Assembly: GCA_023138875.1 (NCBI GenBank)
Contig: JAGLOO010000026.1
Coordinates: 1 to 44,904 of the forward strand
DNA length: 44,904 nucleotides
Direction of reading: 5' to 3'
From: Bacteroidales bacterium
GTDB taxonomy: Bacteria; Bacteroidota; Bacteroidia; Bacteroidales; GCA-2748055
Shown here: positions 7,471-15,493 of the stretch, in pieces
How positions within the stretch are numbered: the first letter of the stretch is position 1
Layout: every line of letters starts with the position of its first letter
Made by a program: the position numbers and the translations under genes
Notes under the pieces: generated by a model
What the model was told of the DNA's origin: nothing
Databases searched by the model: none
What the model saw: only the letters and a program-made list of their open reading frames with translations

Positions 7471-10400
7471 TTAATCGTTTCTGAGTGCAGCGTGGATGGT
7501 TTTCTCTTTCAGTGCTGAGCTGGTGACAGTAAAGATCCACAGCCAGCCGTTAAGGATAAGGGCAAGCAGGATAACCAGGATGGTAATAATTGATGTATCC
7601 GTATTTGGGCTCAGAATGGATGGCAGGGTGGCAATAACGGCCGCAAGGAACCCTGTGCCGATGCCTCCCTGAAGCAGGAACATATACTCTTTCACAATAA
7701 GTCTCCGTATGCTTTTCCTGCTGTAACCCACTGCCTTCAGTAATGCAATCTCCTGCCTGCGCTCCAGCATGCTCCTGGACAGAACAACCACCAGTCCAAA
7801 TGTTCCAAGTAATAGTCCCAGGGCCCCCAACACAAGGAAGATGGAGAGATACGTATTGGTGACAGAATTAAATTCTGCAAGACGGGTGGCACTCATTTGC
7901 ATGTCCCAGCCAAAGTCACGCATGCCCCGGTTCAGTTCCGTGCGGATCAGGGCTGTATCAGCCACCTCTCCATCTATCAGAAAGATATGAGTCCCGCTGC
8001 TTTCGGGAAACTGTTCCAGGAACCTGTCATTGGAAATGATCACGTTACCCTGGAAGATAGAGGGGGCCAGTCCGCCGATCAATAAAAGTTCCATAATCCC
8101 CCCATTGGAGTTTATATAGCGGAGTGTATCTCCCACTTTTAATCCTAGTCCCCATTGGATCACCGTTTCATCAGCAATGGCCGGAATAAGCCCCCCTGGT
8201 AATTCATTCTGAAGTGACATCCACGGTTGATCCACATCCAGGTATGGGGTCCGGGTTACAAATGAGTTCCTTCCGTCCAGCATACCGGGATCCACTCCCA
8301 GCACCTGTGGATTGATAACTTTATTCAGATTCAGACAACTGGCATCATCCCCCGCAGCCTTTCGCAACTGTACAAATGAGGTTTCACTTTCCAGTCCGAA
8401 TTCAAATCTTATTTTCGGGTCATTAAGGTTCTGGAGCACCGGTAGTGTGGATTCTGCAAAATATAGAAAGCCTCCTGTTCCGCTATTGGGATCTTCTGCA
8501 TTTTGAAAAAGATCTTTGCGGTTACTGCCTGTGGAGATAACCAGGAAAGTTCCAATTGCAAAAAGGATCACGATACTCATGCTCCGGGTCCGGTTCCGCA
8601 TTGCATTCCTTCGACTGAGAATTTTCAGATGAAAACCATAAACACTCTTCTGTTTTACCCCCCCCAGGTACCAGGCAAAAAAGAAAATGGAGGAGAGTAG
8701 TAATAACCCGCCAGCTGCGAAGAAAATGGATGTATTGACCACTTCCCCGCTGATCAGCTGGGAAATTATAAGGGCAATGGCGGCCAAACCGGAAATACCT
8801 GAAACTATTGCCGGAACGCCCCGGCGCATTCCCGGGGAGTTTAATCCGGACTGAAGTTTAAACCTGCCTGCCACCCTTCTCAGGAATCTGTTCAGCGGGA
8901 AAAAGAGTGTAAGAAAAGAGACTCCCATGATAACAGCAAAGCCGGTAATCAGGGTATCCATACGAATATGGATCTCAAGCATTTCCGTCCGCACCACATC
9001 CATCCAGACACCGTTCAGTGCATGAAATACACCTCTGTTATAAAATATGGCGAGGAACTGACCCAACACAGCACCTGCAAGAGCAACAAGCATTCCCTCC
9101 CATAGCATGATCCGGCGGATGATCTTTACCGGAATACCAACAACAGCGAGGGTGCGCATCTGTTCCTCCCTGCTTTCAAGGTTAAGCAGGAAAAGCAGAA
9201 TTGTCAGAATGACACTTGCAAGCAACAGGAAGAAACTGAGCCCGCCAAAGAGCTGACTGAAGTCCACACCTTCACCCGCAGCTGTGTGGCCCAGCTCCAT
9301 AACAGGTTCCAGTGTAAAACCGAGCACCCGCGGATCAAACCTGTCCAATATCTCCTTTCTCAGCTCTTCCTGATCGGTTTCCAGGGCTGAATAACGAAAT
9401 CCTGTAAAGGTACCGAACCGGTTTTTCCATAATTCTTTTCCCGTGGAGAGCGCAATAAAAGCTTTAGGTGTTCCTTTGAAACGTTTCCAGTAGTCCTCAT
9501 CAATATCCCGGATACTTTCCAGTTTAATGGGTACACCCGTCTCCCAGTCCCTGCAATTCCCTGCATCAGATAGTCCGGGCAGGTCGGGCATCAGGTTTAC
9601 ATCATTAAATATCCCCTCCATGGGAACTACGGACTTCACTATAAAGGATGTGATCTCCTCGCTTAATTCCCTGAGCGGACCCACTACAAAATATTTTACA
9701 TGTATGGTATCTCCCTCTACAGCAGAAAGATCCCGGGACAACCAGGTATTGATAATGATCTCATCCGGCTGCATTGTGTGATCAGGTAGTGTGGAGATAA
9801 AGGAATAAGGAGTCGTATTTCCGGCCGACTGCATTGCATTAACAAAATAGGTCAGGATGCCACTCTGAAAACCTGTTGCTTTTTCCAGCGGATCAATAAG
9901 TACGTCGTCAAAAAAGACCCTTTCACTGATGATCTCAATGGTCTGAAGTTCATCTATAACCCTTGATCTCAATCCTGCATCATCCAGTGTAAAGTTCTCC
10001 CTGATGGCATTCCATATGGCCTGTTCGCTTTGGTCAGTTCCATCACGCAGCAGCAATGCATTGGATCTGTCATCGAATTCCATCAGATCCGCAAGCCTTT
10101 GTGATGAAATAAAAACATTGAATGGAGCCGTTTGTGATACCTTCAGGTTAAATCTCCCCAGGTGATCGGCATCAGAAATCTCCTTAATACTCACCCTGAG
10201 CGATACCATGCTTTCTGCATCCGATACAAAGGGTGCATTAAGGGGAATCAGACTGGCTCTTTTAATCCCCAGTACAATTTCCTCTCCTTTCGAAACACCC
10301 AGCCGGTTGGCCAGGTTCTGACTGATGATCACACTATCGCCCGCCAGGTTTTCATAATAATGATTCAAACCAGCCACGCGGTCAAACGATTCATCCACCC

Positions 10401-10728
10401 CAACGATCTGTATATTGTTGATCCGTTTTTGTCCCCCACCGGCAACTCCCATTCCTTCAAGCAGGAGAATGGATGAGACCGGCAGATCCAGCTCAGCACC
10501 TACTTTCTCACCCAGTGAGCGTGTAAAATAGCGGTCACCCGCCTTCAACACATGGCTCACCTCACCCAACCGGCGATCTACGATACGGTTCAGGCTGTAT
10601 TCCACCGAATTACCTACAATAAGCGCCCCTGTGAGCACAGCAGCGCTTATTGCAATCCCCAGGGAAAGTAAAAAATTCCTTTTCCAATAAAATACAAGAT
10701 TATTCAATATGAGCCGGGAGACTTTCAT
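7471..10728 (-). CDS. FtsX/MacB-type ABC transporter permease, double-length
   Basis: This 1085-residue permease has an N-terminal membrane segment (about 17-40), a long extracytoplasmic MacB_PCD-like domain, three helices near 500-625 forming the first FtsX core, a mid-protein helix pair, a second periplasmic domain and a final three-helix FtsX core (about 965-1075, with the typical RRQEIALLKAVGYSRKSIRR). This duplicated layout is that of large lipoprotein- or precursor-handling permeases. It lies 11 nt downstream of its ATPase and is the last gene of the 16-gene operon. MacB/Lol-type systems use ATP for mechanotransmission in the periplasm rather than classical substrate import; the substrate here is unknown. 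Confidence 0.9.
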   Translation of the reverse strand: MKVSRLILNNLVFYWKRNFLLSLGIAISAAVLTGALIVGNSVEYSLNRIVDRRLGEVSHVLKAGDRYFTRSLGEKVGAELDLPVSSILLLEGMGVAGGGQKRINNIQIVGVDESFDRVAGLNHYYENLAGDSVIISQNLANRLGVSKGEEIVLGIKRASLIPLNAPFVSDAESMVSLRVSIKEISDADHLGRFNLKVSQTAPFNVFISSQRLADLMEFDDRSNALLLRDGTDQSEQAIWNAIRENFTLDDAGLRSRVIDELQTIEIISERVFFDDVLIDPLEKATGFQSGILTYFVNAMQSAGNTTPYSFISTLPDHTMQPDEIIINTWLSRDLSAVEGDTIHVKYFVVGPLRELSEEITSFIVKSVVPMEGIFNDVNLMPDLPGLSDAGNCRDWETGVPIKLESIRDIDEDYWKRFKGTPKAFIALSTGKELWKNRFGTFTGFRYSALETDQEELRKEILDRFDPRVLGFTLEPVMELGHTAAGEGVDFSQLFGGLSFFLLLASVILTILLFLLNLESREEQMRTLAVVGIPVKIIRRIMLWEGMLVALAGAVLGQFLAIFYNRGVFHALNGVWMDVVRTEMLEIHIRMDTLITGFAVIMGVSFLTLFFPLNRFLRRVAGRFKLQSGLNSPGMRRGVPAIVSGISGLAAIALIISQLISGEVVNTSIFFAAGGLLLLSSIFFFAWYLGGVKQKSVYGFHLKILSRRNAMRNRTRSMSIVILFAIGTFLVISTGSNRKDLFQNAEDPNSGTGGFLYFAESTLPVLQNLNDPKIRFEFGLESETSFVQLRKAAGDDASCLNLNKVINPQVLGVDPGMLDGRNSFVTRTPYLDVDQPWMSLQNELPGGLIPAIADETVIQWGLGLKVGDTLRYINSNGGIMELLLIGGLAPSIFQGNVIISNDRFLEQFPESSGTHIFLIDGEVADTALIRTELNRGMRDFGWDMQMSATRLAEFNSVTNTYLSIFLVLGALGLLLGTFGLVVVLSRSMLERRQEIALLKAVGYSRKSIRRLIVKEYMFLLQGGIGTGFLAAVIATLPSILSPNTDTSIITILVILLALILNGWLWIFTVTSSALKEKTIHAALRND

Positions 10729-10739
10729 GGGATGGTAAA

Positions 10740-11423
10740 TTAATTCCGGGTAATTTTTCCTTCCCGTATTTCGTAGGTTTGTCCCATTTGTCCGGCCAGG
10801 TCCTGAGAATGAGTCACCACCAGAAGTGTAAGTCCATCGTTCTTGTTGAGATCGATGAGCAAGTCTGACATTTTTTTCACATTGTCCCTGTCAAGTGCTC
10901 CCGTGGGTTCATCTGCAAGCAGAAGTGAAGGCCGGTTGATCATGGCCCTGACAACAGCAGCTCGCTGGCACTCCCCTCCCGACAGTTTCCCCGGCAGTTT
11001 ATCCCTGTGATCCCAGATCCCCACCCGGTTCAACAGGTGTTCTGCCCATTCAAGCTTTTCATTGCGAGCAGCCCTGTCGCGGATCATCAGGGTCGGGATC
11101 AACACATTTTCCATCACTGTGCACTGGGGCAGGAGGTGGTGAAACTGAAACACAAAGCCGATTCTTTGATTCCTGAAGTTATCCATCTCCTTCCGGGAAA
11201 GGGAAGTGATATTCTCACCCCGGAATACAACCGATCCGGCATCAGGATGATCCAGTGCCCCGATCAGGTTCAGTAGTGTGGTTTTCCCTGAGCCGGAAGG
11301 GCCCAGAATAGCAATGCGTTCTCCCTCGCTGACCTGCAGGGAAAGATCATCAAGTACCTTCCGGTATGTCTGGTCGGCCGGATTCCCGAATCCTTTGTGG
11401 ATATTCTCAAGTTGTAACAGCAT
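10740..11423 (-). CDS. ABC transporter ATP-binding protein, LolD/MacB type
   Basis: This 227-residue ATPase has Walker A GPSGSGKTT (about 40-48), the Q-loop region VFQFHHLLPQ, signature LSGGECQRAAVVRAM, Walker B LLLADEPTGALD and H-loop VVTHSQDLA. The sequence is closest in style to LolD/MacB ATPases that partner FtsX-fold permeases, and its partner is the next gene. The signature reads GGECQR where GGQQQR or GGEQQR is commoner. The glycosyltransferase gene ends 20 nt upstream. Confidence 0.93.
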   Translation of the reverse strand: MLLQLENIHKGFGNPADQTYRKVLDDLSLQVSEGERIAILGPSGSGKTTLLNLIGALDHPDAGSVVFRGENITSLSRKEMDNFRNQRIGFVFQFHHLLPQCTVMENVLIPTLMIRDRAARNEKLEWAEHLLNRVGIWDHRDKLPGKLSGGECQRAAVVRAMINRPSLLLADEPTGALDRDNVKKMSDLLIDLNKNDGLTLLVVTHSQDLAGQMGQTYEIREGKITRN

Positions 11424-11443
11424 ATGTAAGTTTAAATCTGAAG

Positions 11444-12757
11444 CTAATCTTGCTCACTGAGCACCTCTATTCCCAGCGCTTCATTGTATACAGTAATCAT
11501 CTCTTCTGCCTGTAACCTGATATGAAAATGTTTCTCCACTCCCTCTCTCCCGGCCCTGCTCAGACGGTCCAGTTCAGCCGGATCGGACAATAATTTTTCA
11601 AGCAATTCTGATAGTTTCTGCGGATCGTTTGGTTCAAAGGTGATCCCGCCGCCAGCTGTTTCAATAATTTCAGGGAAGGCGCCCAGGGCAGGCTGTACCA
11701 CAGGAACTCCCGATACCATACACTCCAGCAGGTATATACCGAACGCTTCCCCGTTACGAACCGGTACTGAGACAACAGTCACTTTTTCCAGGAAATCCCT
11801 CAATCCTTCTTCCTCAAAATCATCGTGAAACTCCACGTATTCAGCGATTCCTTCTTCCCTTATCTTTCTCCTTATTTCGGATAAAAACTTCCGGTCGTCC
11901 CCTGTGGATCCTCCTGTAAGGACCAGATTCACATCTTCAAAAGCGGATTTCTGTTTTAAAATAATAAATGCATCAATGAGGATATCAAATCCGTTTCCGT
12001 AGCACATTCTGGAGACGAATCCAATATTCCTTCCCTTTTCACCAACAGGCTTAAAGATGTAGTCATCCGGATCCACCCCAATATGCACACTTTTCAGCTT
12101 GGTGTCAGGAATGTCCATTTTCCCCTTCATAACATCGGCATAATAGTCACTTACCGAGATAAAAGCACTTACATGTTCAGCCTTTTTTGACATAAGTTTC
12201 CATACACTCTCCCTGGCGCTGGGTTTCATCACGTCCACCCAAACATCTTCGTCCTGTAAAGAGCAAATCACAGGCACATGCATCCGTTCGGAAAGCCGGT
12301 GAGCCAGTCCCAGTAAAAGTGCGTTTGAAAGGTGGATCACATCGGGATCACAATTCTCCACGATCCAGTCCACCATCCGTTCCAGCTCATCTCGCTGCTG
12401 ACCTTCCTCACCAAGCAGCATGGAGACGGTCATCTCCTCCAACCCTTTGGCCCTGGTAGATCCGGCAAACTTAGAGGCCAGCTTGAGCATGGGCTTGGAA
12501 TTCAATAATTTATCGATCCATTCAGGTGCTTTCCTGAATATGGGGAACAGTTGCTTGAGATAAATACTGATGGCCCCGTAAAATACCGGGATCTCCCTGC
12601 TCAGGTCATGTTCATCTGCAAACAAAGGCAGGTACATGGGCAACTTCACCACCTGGTGACCGGATTTCCGAAGGGCTTCCACATATTTTGAATCCCTGAG
12701 ACAGTTCCCGCAATAAAAGCTTCCCCCCGATCCGGGGATAATGTGCATGATTTTCAT
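11444..12757 (-). CDS. GT4-family glycosyltransferase
   Basis: The frame is open to 12862, but the ATG at 12755-12757 (MKIMHIIPGSGGSFYCGNC) fits the GT-B fold start and lies 4 nt after the preceding stop, giving 437 residues. The N-terminal domain has the glycine loop PGSGGSFYCGNCLRD. The C-terminal nucleotide-sugar domain has NIGFVSRMCYGNGFDILIDA and the E-x7-E motif in EAFGIYLLE. It is cytoplasmic and probably transfers a sugar from a nucleotide donor to a lipid or protein acceptor; neither is identifiable. The cysteine-bearing N-terminal motif is unusual for GT4 enzymes. Confidence 0.88.
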   Translation of the reverse strand: MKIMHIIPGSGGSFYCGNCLRDSKYVEALRKSGHQVVKLPMYLPLFADEHDLSREIPVFYGAISIYLKQLFPIFRKAPEWIDKLLNSKPMLKLASKFAGSTRAKGLEEMTVSMLLGEEGQQRDELERMVDWIVENCDPDVIHLSNALLLGLAHRLSERMHVPVICSLQDEDVWVDVMKPSARESVWKLMSKKAEHVSAFISVSDYYADVMKGKMDIPDTKLKSVHIGVDPDDYIFKPVGEKGRNIGFVSRMCYGNGFDILIDAFIILKQKSAFEDVNLVLTGGSTGDDRKFLSEIRRKIREEGIAEYVEFHDDFEEEGLRDFLEKVTVVSVPVRNGEAFGIYLLECMVSGVPVVQPALGAFPEIIETAGGGITFEPNDPQKLSELLEKLLSDPAELDRLSRAGREGVEKHFHIRLQAEEMITVYNEALGIEVLSEQD

Positions 12758-12761
12758 ATTC

Positions 12762-13880
12762 CTATTTTTTTCCAAAACAATATAACCTGCCGTCGTCTCC
12801 TGCAACATAGAACCGGTGATCCACCACGGCGGGATTGGCATGCACCGGTGTCCCCAGTTCATAGGTCCACAAAGGCTTACCCGTCTTGATATCCAACAGG
12901 AACAGGTCCCCCCTCATATTGGCTGTAAGCACCCTGTTCCGGATCACTACCGGCGAAGCATCCACCCTGCCGCCGGTATTGTATTTCCAAACCAACTCAC
13001 CGCTCGTTTTGTTCAGGCAATACATGAATTTATCGCGGTTCCCGATATAAACATGTTCCCTGTAAACAGCCGGAGATCCGAGAAAAGGCAGGTTGGCCTC
13101 TTTGTTTTCAAATACCCAGCTGATTGTCTGACCCTCCAGGTCCACCGAAGAGAAACGACCGTCATAATCCCCAACCAGTGCATGATGACCGTCAATGCAG
13201 GCCGAACTGGCCACAAAAGTAGAGATCTCCATGCTGGCAGTTGACTTACCACTGGAAACATCCACCAGGTGAATGTAGCCATCGCAACCTCCGAATACAG
13301 CCTTTCCTTCGTACAGGGCGCAAGCCCCATTGATGAAATTATCAGTTTCATATTTCCACAATCCTTCACCCGTTTCCGCATCTACACCATGGAGATAGTA
13401 GTCATAGCTACCCACCAGTATCACTTTTTTATTTCCGGCTTCATGAAAGGCCGGTGATCCCATGATCTGGTTTTCAGTTTTGTAGGTCCATTTGATGTTT
13501 CCGGTTTTCAAATCAATGGCATAAAGGGTGCCATCCAGGTTCCCTGCATATACGATTCCACCCACTATGAGCGCCGGTGCTTCAATGCTGTTCTCGGTGA
13601 CAATTTTCCATTGAAGGGTCCCATCGGTCTTGATACCATACAGGTTGCCTTTGACCGTACCAACCACAATGATCCCGTCACATACCACAGGTGCGGCCTT
13701 GATGGCATCACCTGTCTTGAAGCTCCACAGCAGGACTGGCTGATCGGGAATGGTAGCCCGACTCACACCCGTTAACCTGGAATCTCCCCTGAAATTGCTC
13801 CAGCAGTCACCCGTCTGGGCCAGCGTTACGGTCCAGGATAATACACCCAGAAATGCGAAAAGCAAGATCGTTGATTTCAT
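12762..13880 (-). CDS. Exported PQQ-like beta-propeller protein
   Basis: An ATG at 13878-13880 (MKSTILLFAFLGVLSWT) starts a signal peptide ending near LAQ; the frame extends ten codons further but without a better start. The 372-residue protein then shows about seven repeats of the PQQ_2/BamB type, e.g. NLYGIKTDGTLQWK, TLYAIDLKTGNIKWTYKT, YLHGVDAETGEGLWKYET and YCLNKTSGELVWKYNT. I see no quinoprotein catalytic Asp/Glu or vicinal disulfide, so PQQ binding should not be assumed. It lies 4 nt before the glycosyltransferase gene and 45 nt after the FAD protein gene. Confidence 0.87.
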   Translation of the reverse strand: MKSTILLFAFLGVLSWTVTLAQTGDCWSNFRGDSRLTGVSRATIPDQPVLLWSFKTGDAIKAAPVVCDGIIVVGTVKGNLYGIKTDGTLQWKIVTENSIEAPALIVGGIVYAGNLDGTLYAIDLKTGNIKWTYKTENQIMGSPAFHEAGNKKVILVGSYDYYLHGVDAETGEGLWKYETDNFINGACALYEGKAVFGGCDGYIHLVDVSSGKSTASMEISTFVASSACIDGHHALVGDYDGRFSSVDLEGQTISWVFENKEANLPFLGSPAVYREHVYIGNRDKFMYCLNKTSGELVWKYNTGGRVDASPVVIRNRVLTANMRGDLFLLDIKTGKPLWTYELGTPVHANPAVVDHRFYVAGDDGRLYCFGKK

Positions 13881-13925
13881 ATTGGGTTTTATATAATAAT
13901 GTATTCTCAAAGGCTGTATGTTGCT

Positions 13926-15479
13926 CTATTTTAATGACAAGGCACCGGTGGGGCAAGAAGTAACTACTTCATCAGCAGCTATTTTCAAACCGTTCCTCAG
14001 CGTTTCATTGAACGGGATCCCGATTACTACATCAAAACCCCTGCCAATGAACGTGAGGCCGAAATCCTCCTTATACTTCTCCGTAATCCGGACACAGATA
14101 CCACACTTGATACACTTGGAAGGTTCATAGATCACCCTGTCATGCTGGTCCAGCTTCCTGCACAACAACCGTTCCTCAGATCTAAACCTTTTCTGGTCGG
14201 CATGGTATTCATCTGAATAGGCACGTAGTTTACAGCTTTGCAGATCCCGGCAATCGCAATGCAAACAACGCCTGGCTTCTTCCATCACCTGTTCCGCACT
14301 AAAGCCCCTGGCCGCCACTTCCGGTTCCAACCTCACACCCTCTTTCGATTCCTTCAGGTATTCAGCATATTCACCGGGCAATAGTTTTCCAAAGCGTGAA
14401 TTGAATATGAATTTTTCTCCTGAAACCGGTTTCTTCGCAAGGAACTGATCAACACTGAATGCAACTTCTTTTCCCTGTCCAAGCACCCGGATGGCCATTT
14501 TTGAAGGTTTCAGTGCACTTCCCACCACGAATACGTTTGAATCACCTATTCTGTAAGTGCGCCCTTCAGTCTCCACTCCTTTCGAATGCATGGGGAGTCC
14601 CCACTCCGACACTCCGCTTTCACCCTTTCCTACAGCCACCACCACTGCATCACAGGATCGGGTCAGCTCCATAAACCCTTTTGCATCCACACTGGTGTTC
14701 AGCTTGAATGCAACTCCGGTCTGTCCGATCAGGCTAATCTCATGCTGAAGCACATCGGCAGGAAGCTCCTCTGTGGAAACCTCCTTTAACAGGCTTCCTC
14801 CTGCCTTCCTGTTTCGATCTAAAATGGTGCAATTGTGCCCTTTCAATGCCAGGTGATATGCAGCGGCAAGACCCGCAGGCCCTGCCCCGATAATGGTTAC
14901 CTGCTTACCGGTATCCGGTTCATTCTCAGGAATCCATTGTGCGTCGGACCCGATATCACAATCGCCGGCAAACCTTTTTAGCAGGCAGATGGAGATGGGT
15001 TCATCGATTGATTTCCTTCTGCAGGCCCCTTCACAGGGTGCCGGGCAGATCCTTCCAAGTACAGAAGGTAAGGCAATATCTTTTTTGACGACTTTGAGGG
15101 CCTCAAGAAATTTCCCTTCAGCCAGAAGCCGATTCATCAGGGGAATATCCATATGGGCCGGACAGGTAATCTGACAGGGTGCCTCACAATCTCCCACATG
15201 TTCGCTAAGCAACAGCTCAAGGGCTGTTTTCCGGGCCTCCTGGACCTCCTCATCCATGGAGATGATATCCATGCCCTCCTCCGCTTTTAATGAACAGGAA
15301 GGAATGATCGTCCCCGTTGTTTTGTCTTTTACCACACATACCATGCAGGAAGTAAAATGCTCCGCATCCTTCAGGTAACACATGGAGGGTACCTCCGTTC
15401 CCTCCCCTCTAATGACATCAATCAGAACAGATCCGATCTCTGCTTCCACCTCCCTGTTATCGATCTTCAGTTTAACCAT
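13926..15479 (-). CDS. GltD/NuoG-like FAD and Fe-S electron-transfer protein lacking the NAD(P)H domain
   Basis: This 517-residue protein has several modules in order. An N-terminal [2Fe-2S] ferredoxin has Cys 34, 45, 48 and 62 (C-x10-C-x2-C-x13-C). A GltD-type Fe-S helical domain has HVGDCEAPCQITCP and LGRICPAPCEGACRR. An FAD-binding Rossmann fold has IIGAGPAGLAAA (~195). A Cys-rich link has CLHCDCRDLQSC. The C-terminal ferredoxin shows CIKCGIC and a distant CP. In GltD and NfnB a second Rossmann fold for NAD(P)H interrupts the FAD domain; here the FAD domain spans only ~160 residues and that insert is missing. The C-terminal ferredoxin also keeps Cys for one cluster, not two. It resembles the StnC-type subunit of Stn transhydrogenases and pairs with the NuoEF fusion upstream (14-nt gap). 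Confidence 0.85.
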   Translation of the reverse strand: MVKLKIDNREVEAEIGSVLIDVIRGEGTEVPSMCYLKDAEHFTSCMVCVVKDKTTGTIIPSCSLKAEEGMDIISMDEEVQEARKTALELLLSEHVGDCEAPCQITCPAHMDIPLMNRLLAEGKFLEALKVVKKDIALPSVLGRICPAPCEGACRRKSIDEPISICLLKRFAGDCDIGSDAQWIPENEPDTGKQVTIIGAGPAGLAAAYHLALKGHNCTILDRNRKAGGSLLKEVSTEELPADVLQHEISLIGQTGVAFKLNTSVDAKGFMELTRSCDAVVVAVGKGESGVSEWGLPMHSKGVETEGRTYRIGDSNVFVVGSALKPSKMAIRVLGQGKEVAFSVDQFLAKKPVSGEKFIFNSRFGKLLPGEYAEYLKESKEGVRLEPEVAARGFSAEQVMEEARRCLHCDCRDLQSCKLRAYSDEYHADQKRFRSEERLLCRKLDQHDRVIYEPSKCIKCGICVRITEKYKEDFGLTFIGRGFDVVIGIPFNETLRNGLKIAADEVVTSCPTGALSLK

Positions 15480-15493
15480 GAAACCGGATGTTA

